Shown piece by piece: positions 44,885 to 53,475 of a DNA stretch of 64,000 nt. This DNA is from JAPPOI01 sp028818055 (GTDB taxonomy: Bacteria; Pseudomonadota; Alphaproteobacteria; Rhodobacterales; Rhodobacteraceae). The stretch is taken from the NCBI GenBank assembly GCA_965267405.1, contig OZ253954.1, positions 3,224,001-3,288,000 on the forward strand, written 5' to 3'. The translations under genes and the position numbers were made by a program. Under the pieces are notes generated by a model. The model saw nothing but the letters and a program-made list of their open reading frames with translations. It did no database searches and was not told where the DNA came from. Numbering within the stretch: the first letter of the stretch is position 1; every line of letters starts with the position of its first letter.

Positions 44885-45273
44885 CGATGTTATATTCGAT
44901 ACAACCAGGATCGGACGGGTTGATCTGCCACTTCCCGAGCACCAGTCCCGACCAGAAAGCCATTCACGTGCGCATTGAAGATACGCCTTCTCTGAACGAC
45001 AGGCCGGATCACATCCGGGTGGATATGGCATTGAACGACAAAGTGGTGATGCGTGCCGCGGCGCGCCCCATAACGGACACCGAAGAAAACGACATGCTGG
45101 TTCTTGGCAAGAACGACATTCGCGATGTTTACACACTTGGATTTCGGGAGGACGGCAAGGCCGCGTTCTCGATCCGACTAGCGAAAGACAACGGCGCACT
45201 TTCTGAAGGCATTACGCGAATTGGCGAATGCTATGGCGTGGCGCCGTATTTGAAGAAGTGGTTGTCGATATGA
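44860..45273 (+). CDS. Hypothetical protein within the liv-type operon
   Basis: A 137-residue protein of unknown function between livF and livH. It begins MVGPGLILAMLYSIQPGSD with a hydrophobic start, then a soluble region of alternating strands: AIHVRIEDTP, IRVDMALNDKVVMRAAARPI, DVYTLGFREDGKAAFSIRLA and a C-terminal YGVAPYLKKWLSI. There is no signal peptide or membrane segment I would trust. The ATG at 44860 is behind GAGGGAGCAGTAGA; an internal ATG at 44890 is also possible. It lies 31 bp before livH on the same strand and is probably in the operon; its link to transport is unknown. Confidence 0.72.
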   Translation: MVGPGLILAMLYSIQPGSDGLICHFPSTSPDQKAIHVRIEDTPSLNDRPDHIRVDMALNDKVVMRAAARPITDTEENDMLVLGKNDIRDVYTLGFREDGKAAFSIRLAKDNGALSEGITRIGECYGVAPYLKKWLSI

Positions 45274-45304
45274 CCAAAACAGCAGGCAAGGACTAGGCCG
45301 GACC

Positions 45305-46315
45305 ATGGACTATCTCAACGCCATCGTGGCGCTGTCAAACTTTGTGCTTGTCCCTGCCATCGCATATGGCAGCCAACTCGCGTTGGGCGCCCTTGGCGTC
45401 ACGCTGATCTACGGCATTTTGCGGTTTTCGAACTTTGCGCATGGCGACACGATGGCATTCGGCGCGATGGTGACGGTCTTGTTCACTTGGTACCTGCAAA
45501 GCCTTGGCGTTTCGCTTGGGCCCCTACCGACCGCGCTATTGGCGCTTCCGATTGGTATTCTGGGGACAATTCTGCTGGTCTTGACGACCGACCGGCTGGT
45601 CTATCGCTTCTACCGGGCGCAGAAAGCCGCTCCTGTTATCCTCGTGATCGTTTCGATGGGTGTAATGTTCATCATGAACGGGCTTGTTCGTCTGATTATC
45701 GGACCGGACGATCAGCGTTTTGCCGATGGCGCACGATTCATCATTTCTGCACGCGAATTCAAAGAAATGACCGGTCTGAAGGAAGGGCTGGCGATCAAAT
45801 CGACAGCCGCGATCACAGTCGTGGTAGCCACGATTGCCGTGATCTTGTTGTTCTGGTTCCTCAACAAAACCCGCACCGGTAAGTCGATGCGCGCGTTTTC
45901 CGACAACGAAGACTTGGCGCTTCTTTCCGGCATCAATCCGGAACGCGTGGTGATGATAACCTGGATTATCGTAGCTGCGTTGGCGACCACGGCTGGGGTG
46001 CTCTACGGTCTTGATAAGTCATTCAAGCCATTCACCTATTTCCAGCTGTTGCTGCCTATTTTTGCAAGCGCCATTGTCGGTGGTCTTGGCAACCCGATCG
46101 GTGCAATTGCTGGCGGCTTTGTCATCGCTTTCTCGGAAGTCACGATCACATACGCGTGGAAAAAAGTGGCGACGTATGTGTTGCCCGACACCTTGGCCCC
46201 CAGCAGCCTCGTCCAGCTTCTTTCGACAGACTATAAGTTTGCCGTGTCCTTCGCGATTTTGATCGTCGTTCTGTTATTCCGACCTACAGGTCTGTTCAGG
46301 GGGAAAGCATTATGA
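45305..46315 (+). CDS. livH: Branched-chain amino acid-type ABC transporter permease, LivH-like
   Basis: A 336-residue permease with about eight hydrophobic segments. The family start YGSQLALGALGVTLIYGILRFSNFAHGD and the IVGGLGNPIGAIAGG near the end are standard for LivH. Its stop overlaps the start of livM by 4 bp. With LivM it forms the membrane channel served by the LivG and LivF ATPases and the binding protein at 41967. Confidence 0.94.
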   Translation: MDYLNAIVALSNFVLVPAIAYGSQLALGALGVTLIYGILRFSNFAHGDTMAFGAMVTVLFTWYLQSLGVSLGPLPTALLALPIGILGTILLVLTTDRLVYRFYRAQKAAPVILVIVSMGVMFIMNGLVRLIIGPDDQRFADGARFIISAREFKEMTGLKEGLAIKSTAAITVVVATIAVILLFWFLNKTRTGKSMRAFSDNEDLALLSGINPERVVMITWIIVAALATTAGVLYGLDKSFKPFTYFQLLLPIFASAIVGGLGNPIGAIAGGFVIAFSEVTITYAWKKVATYVLPDTLAPSSLVQLLSTDYKFAVSFAILIVVLLFRPTGLFRGKAL

Positions 46316-47616
46316 GCCTGACTCCACGTGATATGCTCCTGTTCGTGGCCGTTTTTGGCCTGATCATTGCAACTGGCTTTGCTCAAAGCTGGAACGTCGC
46401 TTTGGGTATCCTCAACATGGGGCTGGTGAGCGCCATCATGGCGCTTGGCGTGAACATGCAGTGGGGCTATGCTGGCCTTTTCAACATTGGCGTCATGGGC
46501 TTTGTCGCACTGGGCGGTCTGGGTGCGGTTCTCGTTGGAATGCCACCTGTTGGTGAAGCTTGGGCCGCCGGTGGACTGCGCGTCATTTTAGCGTTGATCA
46601 TTGGTGCGGGAACGATCGTTGCTGCCGTTCTGGCCTGGACACGTTTGTCACCCGGACGAAATCGAACCATTGCAATGATACTTCTGCTAGTGATCGGCTT
46701 CTTCGTTTACCGGGGACTGTTTGACCCGGGCGTTGCCGCTATCGAAAAGGTCAACCCAGCCGGTACAGGCTACTTGGGTGGACTGGGTCTTCCGATCCTG
46801 ATGGCTTGGCCAGTGGGCGCAGTCCTGGCCGCCGGAGCCGCATGGCTGATCGGCAAAACTGCGTTGGGGCTTCGCTCGGACTATCTGGCGATTGCAACAC
46901 TCGGGATCGCCGAGATTATCATTGCCGTCCTGAAGAACGAAGACTGGCTGAGCCGCGGCGTCAAAAACGTAATCGGCATCCCGCGCCCCGTGCCTTATGA
47001 GATTGATCTCCAGAACTCGGAAAGTTTTGTCAGCCGCATGACGGACTGGGGCTTTGACCCGGTGACGGCATCTTCCATCACGGTAAAACTTTCATACACC
47101 GGTCTGTTCATTGTCGTGCTTTTGATCCTGCTGTGGCTTTCCCAAGCTGCATTGAACTCACCGTGGGGCCGCATGATGCGTGCGATCCGTGACAATGAAG
47201 TTGCAGCCGAAGCAATGGGCAAAGACGTTACCGCCCGGCACCTGCAAATCTTCATCCTTGGGTCGGCTGTTTGCGGATTGGCCGGTGCGATGATGACCAC
47301 GCTTGACGGTCAGCTGACACCGGGCACCTACCAGCCATTGCGTTTCACCTTTCTCGTTTGGGTGATGGTGATCGTTGGCGGGTCCGGCAATAATTTCGGA
47401 GCGGTGCTTGGTGGTTTCTTGATCTGGTATCTCTGGATCATGGTCGAGCCGTTTGGTCTGACGTTGATTGAGTTTGCGACGGCTGGCCTTGCCGACGGAA
47501 GCTTCCTGAAAGAGCATTTGCTCGACAGTGCGGCGCACATGCGTCTTCTGACGATGGGCTTGATCCTTTTGCTGGTTCTCCGGTTCAGCCCACGCGGATT
47601 GATACCAGAACGGTGA
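46312..47616 (+). CDS. livM: Branched-chain amino acid-type ABC transporter permease, LivM-like
   Basis: Second permease, 434 residues. The N-terminal half contains NMGLVSAIMALGVNMQWGYAGLFNIGVMGF, and a segment of about 80 residues with RNRTIAMILLLVIGFFVYRGL between the first and second halves, which is present in the longer LivM proteins. The C-terminal half has DYLAIATLGIAEIIIAVLKN, the cytoplasmic SPWGRMMRAIRDNEVAAEAMGKD with the EAA-like loop, and WVMVIVGGSGNNFGAVLGG. It overlaps livH and the MocA-like gene by 4 bp each. Confidence 0.93.
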   Translation: MSLTPRDMLLFVAVFGLIIATGFAQSWNVALGILNMGLVSAIMALGVNMQWGYAGLFNIGVMGFVALGGLGAVLVGMPPVGEAWAAGGLRVILALIIGAGTIVAAVLAWTRLSPGRNRTIAMILLLVIGFFVYRGLFDPGVAAIEKVNPAGTGYLGGLGLPILMAWPVGAVLAAGAAWLIGKTALGLRSDYLAIATLGIAEIIIAVLKNEDWLSRGVKNVIGIPRPVPYEIDLQNSESFVSRMTDWGFDPVTASSITVKLSYTGLFIVVLLILLWLSQAALNSPWGRMMRAIRDNEVAAEAMGKDVTARHLQIFILGSAVCGLAGAMMTTLDGQLTPGTYQPLRFTFLVWVMVIVGGSGNNFGAVLGGFLIWYLWIMVEPFGLTLIEFATAGLADGSFLKEHLLDSAAHMRLLTMGLILLLVLRFSPRGLIPER

Positions 47617-48185
47617 AGCCTCTCATCGCGATACCGGCGGCAGGTGCGTCGACCCGGATGGGCGATCGCGACAAGCTTCTGGAAATGGTTGATGGCATCC
47701 CGTTACTGCGGCGTCAGGCACTTGCCGCGATTGCCGTAGGCTGTCCAGTAACCGTTCTTGTCAGGCCCAATGATCACGATCGTCGTAATGCTCTTGATGG
47801 CTTGGACGTTGATATCACCGAAGTTCCAAACGCGGCTGAAGGGCTTTCAGCAACACTGAAGGCCGCTGCCCAACTCCCGTCCGACCAACAAGCCTTGGTT
47901 ATTCTACTTCCGGACATACCCGGCATTGGCACCGACGAGATCAAACTAGTTATCAACAAATTTGTTCAAAGCGATGGAACGTCAGTCGTCCGGGCGGTTG
48001 ACGATCAAGGTCGTCCCGGCTTCCCGGTTGTCGTACCACATGAACTACTCTCGACCTTCGATGACATTGACGGCGACCGCGGCCTGAGTGTTCGCGATTA
48101 CCTTGCTGTTGAGTTTGCCGATGATCGCGTCACACGCGATCTCGATGCCCCTGAGGATTGGGCGAAATGGAGGGGGTCAGATTAG
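47613..48185 (+). CDS. mocA: MobA/MocA-like nucleotidyltransferase
   Basis: A 190-residue NTP-transferase of the MobA/MocA type, which transfers CMP or GMP to molybdopterin to make the dinucleotide form of the molybdenum cofactor. The P-loop-like start IPAAGASTRMGDRDKLLE and the LLPDIPGIGTDEIKLVI are in place. Its start is GTG (GTGA overlap with livM, 4 bp). Molybdate uptake genes lie 1.2 kb downstream, which agrees with cofactor work, but being in a transporter operon is odd and it may instead serve another nucleotide-sugar-like reaction. It converges on the Hint gene with overlapping stops. Confidence 0.85.
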   Translation: MKPLIAIPAAGASTRMGDRDKLLEMVDGIPLLRRQALAAIAVGCPVTVLVRPNDHDRRNALDGLDVDITEVPNAAEGLSATLKAAAQLPSDQQALVILLPDIPGIGTDEIKLVINKFVQSDGTSVVRAVDDQGRPGFPVVVPHELLSTFDDIDGDRGLSVRDYLAVEFADDRVTRDLDAPEDWAKWRGSD

Positions 48186-48784
48186 CCGCGAAAAACGCGA
48201 GACAGGCTGGCGTTCAGAATTTTCCGCGCAGGTGGATATGCCTTTGCAGCTGCCATGGTCTCAATCTCAGGGAAGAGAGCAAGTAATTCGCTTTTTTGGC
48301 CAGATGCCATGCCGCGCAAAACATCATCGGATGGGTGGAATGTTTCCGTCCAGGTTCCGTTCGCAAGCACGACCTGATGACGCGAGCAAAGGAAGTGCAA
48401 GTAACTGACGCCAAGAACCGCCACAGGCAGAACAAATCGATTATCGACGACGTGACGTGCGGCGACGAGCATTTCCTCAGGAACATCAAGAAACGTGTGA
48501 TGTGGCTGAACAAGCATGCGATGCGCCGGGCTGACCACCATATCCCGTGACGGTCGACCCGGACCAAATGCGCCGGCGCGGATCAGAATTGGCTGAAGCT
48601 CTTTCATCTTGCGAAGATCGTGCAGCCCGAAATCTTGTCTGCCAATCCAACGCACCGGTTGAAGCCCGTTGTCACGAGTCACCACCTTCACTCCGACCGT
48701 GATCTGCTCAACCGGAATTTGACCACGTTCAGTGGCAATCAAAGTTCCCGGAGTAAAACACGGAGTTGTCTTTTCTGCTTTCAA
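48182..48784 (-). CDS. Stand-alone Hint (Hedgehog/intein-type) domain protein
   Basis: A 200-residue protein that is essentially just a Hint domain of the bacterial type: CFTPGTLIATERGQIPVEQITVG with the catalytic Cys first, the block VVTRDNGLQPVRWIG, and VVSPAHRMLVQPHHTF with the conserved His. In Roseobacters this domain usually closes longer secreted proteins. Here the frame upstream of the start has an in-frame stop (TAA) about 36 bp before and no ATG; the likely start is a TTG at 48784 with a GGGGCAGGG sequence upstream. There is no catalytic C-terminal Asn-Cys pair obvious. It may be a genuine small protein or a truncated remainder. Confidence 0.82.
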   Translation of the reverse strand: MKAEKTTPCFTPGTLIATERGQIPVEQITVGVKVVTRDNGLQPVRWIGRQDFGLHDLRKMKELQPILIRAGAFGPGRPSRDMVVSPAHRMLVQPHHTFLDVPEEMLVAARHVVDNRFVLPVAVLGVSYLHFLCSRHQVVLANGTWTETFHPSDDVLRGMASGQKSELLALFPEIETMAAAKAYPPARKILNASLSRVFRG

Positions 48785-49363
48785 CAGCCCTGCCCCAACG
48801 CATTCATCGGGGGATTTGTTTTAAGCAAATGCGGGGATCAACGCGCGTTCCGTGAAGCCCTCCACCTAGGGCGTTTAAATCACACGGGGCGCATCGATCC
48901 CCGCCGCCAAAAGGCAGCACTCGATACCCACCCTTGCAGTATCCTGCAAAGCGTGCGCGGCACCCCCATCGCCGCTGCACTACCCCCCAGCGAGGTGAAG
49001 GTAATCTACTTGTTCCTGTGCCTTGGCCAAAGAAAAAAAGGCCAAATAACGGCAACATACACATTCAGGCCCTCAGAATATGCCGATTACCGAGTTATCC
49101 CGAATTCTAAAATTTGGGACATTGTCCACAAATCGCGAACAACTAAATCTCTAGTTTTTCTGGCTAAGTCGCGACGAAAAGGTCGAATTCGATTTCATGA
49201 CGCTTATCTTGAACCGCTCATTTTGGGCTTGATTGTCCACGAATTGGCATCAGTCGAAATGGAGCCGTTCCGCAAATAAGGCAGAAATGTGTCACATTCC
49301 AATCACGCTACATGTTCACCGACGGTCATCAATCTCGGCCACAAACTGCCATTGATGAGAACG
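48785..49363. other. Long intergenic region without a supported gene
   Basis: 579 bp between the Hint gene and the 3' end of modC, both on the minus strand. It has a GC-rich half (48785-49020) with several small hairpins, such as TTGCAG-TATC-CTGCAA (near 48942-48957), and an AT-richer half with a 6-bp inverted repeat TTGGCC / GGCCAA around an A-rich loop (49023-49045) and a palindrome TCGAATTCGA (near 49181). A 219-codon open frame on the plus strand overlaps the Hint gene and looks unlike a protein. I see no tRNA or known regulatory RNA. Confidence 0.5.
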
Positions 49364-50401
49364 TTAAGCACCCGAATGCGAATCGAACGCCTCTGGCCGT
49401 GGGAAGACCTTCAGGACAGAAACCCAAACGGGACCTGGCTGTGGCAGATCGACCTGATCAGCCGACAGAAACAGCTCCTGATCTGCGATTTTCAGTGTTG
49501 ATGTTCGGCTGCCCGCTGGAGGTGCCAGAAGCTGGCCTTCGAACACAGCAAGTGCCGAAGTTTCGCCCGGAGACTGCGACGAGATCAGCAGTGAAGCGGG
49601 CGCCAGTCCAAGCCCTACTTGTTCACCGACATTCGCCCGGATGCGGATGTTCAACGGTTTGCTTTCGCCAACCCGAACCAGCGCGCCAGTATCACTGTGG
49701 CCTTCGACGATCCCCGTCAGTCGCATCGGCTTGGTGCCGCGACCAATGATTGTGCCAGCACGCATTTGCAGGACCCGGTCGGCCAGCGTTACGACTTCAT
49801 CGTCCGAATGGCTGACATAAAGTGCTGGAACGCGCGCCTGCCCAACGGCACGCGCAATGTAGGGCAGGAACTCGGCCTTTCGGTCACCATCCAAGCCGGA
49901 CATCGGTTCGTCCAGAAACAGCACCTGGGGATTAGAAGCCAACGCGCGCGCAAGTGCGACACGTCTGGCTTCCCCTCCGGATAGTTCTGTGACCTCCCTG
50001 CCCATCAACGACCCAAGAGCCAGGGCCTCGACGATCGCATCGAAATTGCCGACGTCGCGACGCTTGGCGCCGTACGCCAGGTTTCCTTCGACTGTCAGCT
50101 GCGGGAACAATGCTGGCGTCTGAAAGACAAATCCGACGCGGCGTTCTTCGGGTGGCAACGAGATATTCACGTCGTCCCAGGACTTGGTGCCAAATCGTAT
50201 CCGGCGCCGATCAAATCCACGGTTTACCAAACCTGATAGGGCTCGCAAAAGTGTGGTCTTACCACTTCCGGACGGCCCGGTAATTGCCGTGATGCCTTGA
50301 AGCGGAATCGTTTCTTCGGCGTCCAAGGTGAACGACTTTCCTCGCCTTAGGCGCAAACTAAAGGCGAGTTGGTCAACCAAGGCCCGCACCTCTTCGTCCA
50401 T
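49364..50401 (-). CDS. modC: Molybdate ABC transporter ATP-binding protein
   Basis: ATPase of the molybdate importer, 345 residues. Walker A is GPSGSGKTT, the Q-loop FVFQTPALFPQLTVEGNLAYG, the signature LSGGEARRVALARAL, Walker B VLFLDEPMSGLDGD and the switch YVSHSDDEVV. Residues about 240-300 form a MOP/TOBE-like domain (SKPLNIRIRANVGEQVGLGL) that binds molybdate in ModC. The start overlaps the end of modB by 29 bp. It is the last gene of modABC. Confidence 0.95.
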   Translation of the reverse strand: MDEEVRALVDQLAFSLRLRRGKSFTLDAEETIPLQGITAITGPSGSGKTTLLRALSGLVNRGFDRRRIRFGTKSWDDVNISLPPEERRVGFVFQTPALFPQLTVEGNLAYGAKRRDVGNFDAIVEALALGSLMGREVTELSGGEARRVALARALASNPQVLFLDEPMSGLDGDRKAEFLPYIARAVGQARVPALYVSHSDDEVVTLADRVLQMRAGTIIGRGTKPMRLTGIVEGHSDTGALVRVGESKPLNIRIRANVGEQVGLGLAPASLLISSQSPGETSALAVFEGQLLAPPAGSRTSTLKIADQELFLSADQVDLPQPGPVWVSVLKVFPRPEAFDSHSGA

Positions 50402-51044
50402 TCAAGACATAGACGATCGTCAAGACGCTGAAGGAAAACACCAACAGCCCCAGCGAAAGGAAATGCGCGCGGTCATAGTCCAAAGTTTCAACAGCAGTGA
50501 AAATCTCGATTGAGATCACACGCGTCTTGCCCGGAATGTTTCCGCCGACCATCAACACCACACCAAATTCGCCGACGGTGTGGGCGAACGTCAGAACAAT
50601 CGACGTCAGAAAACCGCGTCGCGCCAAGGGCAAAGCGATGGAAAGGAATGCGTCCCGCGACGTTGCACCCAATGTGCGTGCTGCGTCCAGCGTATGCCGA
50701 GGTACCGACACAAAGGCCGCCTGCAAAGGCTGGACGGCAAACGGCAGCGAATAAAACAGGGATGCAATGACAAGCCCCGTGAACGAAAACGTCAGCGTCG
50801 AGCCGGTAACTTGAACCCAAAAAGCTCCGAAACCAGAGTTTGGGCTCATCAATATGAGCAAATAGAAACCCAATACGGTCGGCGGAAGCACCAAAGGAAG
50901 CGTGACAGCCGCCTCAATCAATGGCCTTAGACGGTTCTCAGTGCGGGCCAGCCACCACGCGAGTGGCAGGGCGATAATCATAAGTATGACCGTTGTGACA
51001 AAGGCCAGTTGGAACGTCAGACTTATCGCAGGCCACATGCTCAT
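50373..51044 (-). CDS. modB: Molybdate ABC transporter permease
   Basis: A 223-residue permease with about five hydrophobic segments and the family loop HTLDAARTLGATSRDAFLSIALPLARRG followed by FAHTVGEFGVVLMVGGNIPG, a near-invariant ModB signature. The start overlaps the modA stop by 4 bp and its 3' end overlaps modC by 29 bp, so the three proteins are tightly coupled. Confidence 0.96.
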   Translation of the reverse strand: MSMWPAISLTFQLAFVTTVILMIIALPLAWWLARTENRLRPLIEAAVTLPLVLPPTVLGFYLLILMSPNSGFGAFWVQVTGSTLTFSFTGLVIASLFYSLPFAVQPLQAAFVSVPRHTLDAARTLGATSRDAFLSIALPLARRGFLTSIVLTFAHTVGEFGVVLMVGGNIPGKTRVISIEIFTAVETLDYDRAHFLSLGLLVFSFSVLTIVYVLNGRRGAGLG

Positions 51045-51790
51045 TCAGGTGGTAGCAATCCGCTTTCCTCAATCAGATCCCGAACAACATCCGAATCTAG
51101 GTAATCCCAAAATATGTCGACACCTTCGTTTGTCGTCAGCAGCGCCGCATCTTGCCTGATAGCCGGGTGCTTACCGGTCAAATCAAGTTCGAACGGTGCG
51201 TCAAGCTCATCCAACAGAGATGCTGCAACGAACGCGAAGTCGGCATTGCCGGTCCTGAACAAGGTTGCCACCTGAGAGACATTCACGACCAGCAGCGGTT
51301 GAAAGGTTGCCGTGTCGAGTTTCAGACGCTCCATTGCTGATGTCGCCGCCAAGCCATAAGGCGCAACACGCGGGTCCGCCAGCGCGACGCGACTGCCCGC
51401 AAACGCCTCTGAAGCATTTTCAATGTCGACCGGTTTTTGACCAACCAGAACCAAGCGTCCGATAGCATAGGTTTTCACAGCAATTGTTCGACCCTGACGC
51501 CGCAGCTCTGCTGGACGCTGTCGATCAGCGGCCAAAAACACGTCGTATGGCGCGCCATTGGTGATCTGTGCAAAAAGCTGCCCCGTCGACCCATGAACCA
51601 GCACGACGTCGCGGCCGGTGCCCGCTTCAAATTGTTCGACGATTTTCTCGGCGATCGGCAAGAAATTCGATGCCACAGCCACGGTGATCTCTTGCGCAGA
51701 GACAGGTCGCAATGATGCCAACAGCAGTGTTGAGATAAGCACAACAAGTTTCACGGCCGGCTCCAATCCCATCTGCCGAAAAGAAACCAT
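51041..51790 (-). CDS. modA: Molybdate-binding periplasmic protein
   Basis: A 249-residue precursor. A signal peptide with core LVVLISTLLLASLRPVSA is cut before QEITVAVASNFLP, the family start; the pocket elements VLVHGSTGQLFAQITNGAPYDVFLAADRQ and ALADPRVAPYGLAA are diagnostic for molybdate/tungstate receptors. I chose the ATG at 51790, behind CGAGGGATGG; a second ATG at 51772 is possible. A longer frame reaches into the tRNA gene upstream and is not credible. Only 36 bp separate the start from the tRNA-Leu 3' end. Confidence 0.94.
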   Translation of the reverse strand: MVSFRQMGLEPAVKLVVLISTLLLASLRPVSAQEITVAVASNFLPIAEKIVEQFEAGTGRDVVLVHGSTGQLFAQITNGAPYDVFLAADRQRPAELRRQGRTIAVKTYAIGRLVLVGQKPVDIENASEAFAGSRVALADPRVAPYGLAATSAMERLKLDTATFQPLLVVNVSQVATLFRTGNADFAFVAASLLDELDAPFELDLTGKHPAIRQDAALLTTNEGVDIFWDYLDSDVVRDLIEESGLLPPE

Positions 51791-51825
51791 CCATCCCTCG
51801 TAGCGGACTTTCCGCCGGAAGGTTT

Positions 51826-51911
51826 TGGTGCCCGAGGAGAGACTCGAACTCTCACGATGTTGCCATCGGGGGATTTTGAATCCCCTGCGTCTACCATTCC
51901 GCCACTCGGGC
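51826..51911 (-). tRNA. tRNA-Leu (anticodon CAA), CCA encoded
   Basis: The minus strand folds as a class II tRNA: acceptor GCCCGAG / CTCGGGC, a D arm with GAATGGTAGACGC, anticodon stem GGGGA / TCCCC with loop TTCAAAA (anticodon CAA, reading UUG), a long variable arm CGATGGCAACATCG typical of Leu, and a T arm with GTTCGAGTC. The 3' CCA is encoded. It lies directly upstream of modA on the same strand. Confidence 0.97.
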
Positions 51912-51954
51912 ACACCAGAGGTCTCTTAACGTGCATCTTCACGAGGGTGAAGCC

Positions 51955-52800
51955 TTAAAGACGATCTGTGCTGAAGGTGTCGCAGTTTCGGATATCACTT
52001 GTCTCGTACCCGGTCGCAAACCAGCGTTGTCGTTGCTCGGACGTTCCATGTGTAAAGGTGTGTGGCTGCGGAACGCGACCGGCATTTCTTTGCAGAGTGT
52101 CATCGCCGATCTGACGTGCTGCATTAAGAGCCTCGGCAAGGTCGCCGCGTTCGAGCGAGCCGAATTTCTGTTCAACCGCTCGAGCCCATATTCCCGATAG
52201 ACAGTCGGCCTGAAGTTCAATCCGAACGGATATCTGATTGGATTCGGCCTGGCTGACCTGGCCCCGAATTCGGTTCGCCTGACCAAGGATGCCAAGTTCG
52301 TTCTGAACATGGTGTGCGATTTCGTGTGCAATTACATAAGCCGCGGCAAAGTCACCACCTGCCCCCATGCGCTTTTCCAATGTCGTGAAGAAGGATGTGT
52401 CGAGATAAGCTTTCTTGTCGGCAGGACAATAAAATGGGCCGGTCGCACCGCTTGCGCCGCCGCACGGAGATTGGGTGACCCCTTTGTAGAGAACCAGCGT
52501 TGCGGGATTGTATGCGCGTCCAATCTGCTGGCGGAAAATATCGGCCCAGACTTCTTCGGTATCAGCCAAAGTCACCGACACAAATTGTCCGGCGCGCTCA
52601 TCTGCCTCGGTCAACTCGGCCGAACCAACTTGCTGGGTTCCGCCGCCTCCCTGAAGAAGTGGTGTTACATCAACGCCGAAGAAGTAACCGATGCCCAAAA
52701 TGAGCAGCACGCCCACAATACCGATCTGACCACCCCTGCCACCACTCATACGGCGGCGATCTTCGATATTGCTGCTACCTCGTCGCCCACGCCACTTCAT
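51955..52800 (-). CDS. Neutral zinc metallopeptidase, YpfJ family
   Basis: A 281-residue single-pass membrane protein. Residues 1-25 are basic and low complexity; a hydrophobic segment (about 27-44, GIVGVLLILGIGYFFGVDV) anchors the protein. The zinc site HEIAHHVQ lies near residue 162, and an LQADCLSGIW downstream gives the third ligand in the metallopeptidase pattern. The family has few experimental data. A GTG nine bases upstream is also in frame, but the ATG at 52800 has CAGGAG at the right distance. It runs in the same direction as the tRNA-Leu and modABC. Confidence 0.93.
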   Translation of the reverse strand: MKWRGRRGSSNIEDRRRMSGGRGGQIGIVGVLLILGIGYFFGVDVTPLLQGGGGTQQVGSAELTEADERAGQFVSVTLADTEEVWADIFRQQIGRAYNPATLVLYKGVTQSPCGGASGATGPFYCPADKKAYLDTSFFTTLEKRMGAGGDFAAAYVIAHEIAHHVQNELGILGQANRIRGQVSQAESNQISVRIELQADCLSGIWARAVEQKFGSLERGDLAEALNAARQIGDDTLQRNAGRVPQPHTFTHGTSEQRQRWFATGYETSDIRNCDTFSTDRL

Positions 52801-52896
52801 GTCACTCACTCCTGATAAATTAAGCGAAGTGTCGCATGGCTCTATCTTGACGGCAACGGTTGCAATATGGCGTCGTTACGTGAAAAGAGGCCGAGC

Positions 52897-53475
52897 ATGA
52901 TTAGGCGATTGTACGATTGGACATTGTCATTGTCCGCACATCCGCGCGCGCTTTGGGCGCTTGCGGTGGTGTCGTTTATGGAAAGCTCTTTCTTTCCGAT
53001 CCCACCGGACATTCTGATGATCCCAATGATATTGGCCATGCCGCGCAAAGCTTGGCTGATCGCTTTGGTCGCCACGGTCTCGTCGGTTTTGGGTGGTCTG
53101 TTTGGCTACTTCATCGGCGCCGTTCTGTTCGATACAATCGGCCAAGCCATTTTCGACTTCTATGGAAAGGCCGATGCCGTCGAAAGCTTCAACGCCCGTT
53201 TCAACGAATATGGGCCTTGGGCGGTTCTTATCGCAGGTGTGACCCCCTTCCCTTACAAAGTCATCACGATCATGTCGGGATGGACGGGTCTTTCAGTACC
53301 GGTGTTCATCGTATCCTCGATTGTGGCCCGCGGCCTGAGGTTCTTTGTTCTTGCCGGACTGCTTTGGAAATTTGGTGAACCCATTCGCGGATTCATTGAA
53401 AAATATCTTGGACTGCTGTTCACACTCTTTGTGATTTTGCTAATCGGTGGTTTCTACGCATTGAGGTTCCTATGA
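52897..53475 (+). CDS. YqaA family (DedA/SNARE-associated-like) membrane protein
   Basis: A 192-residue integral membrane protein with several hydrophobic segments. It has the family features SFMESSFFPIPPDILMIPMIL, a Gly-rich GGLFGYFIGAVLF, and FNEYGPWAVLIAGVTPFPYKVITIMSG, a re-entrant Pro-rich loop shared by the DedA superfamily. DedA-type proteins move or scramble lipids such as undecaprenyl phosphate; the role of this subgroup is not settled. The ATG at 52897 is behind AAAGAGGCC. Its stop overlaps dsbB by 4 bp. Confidence 0.92.
   Translation: MIRRLYDWTLSLSAHPRALWALAVVSFMESSFFPIPPDILMIPMILAMPRKAWLIALVATVSSVLGGLFGYFIGAVLFDTIGQAIFDFYGKADAVESFNARFNEYGPWAVLIAGVTPFPYKVITIMSGWTGLSVPVFIVSSIVARGLRFFVLAGLLWKFGEPIRGFIEKYLGLLFTLFVILLIGGFYALRFL

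Noticed and set aside
48620..49279. 219-codon open frame on the plus strand opposite the Hint gene and the gap after it
   Set aside because: It overlaps the Hint gene antisense, has no ribosome-binding site, and the composition is unlike protein.
51791..51913. Extended modA frame reaching into the tRNA gene
   Set aside because: The extension reads through tRNA-Leu; the signal peptide and ribosome-binding site place the start at 51790.
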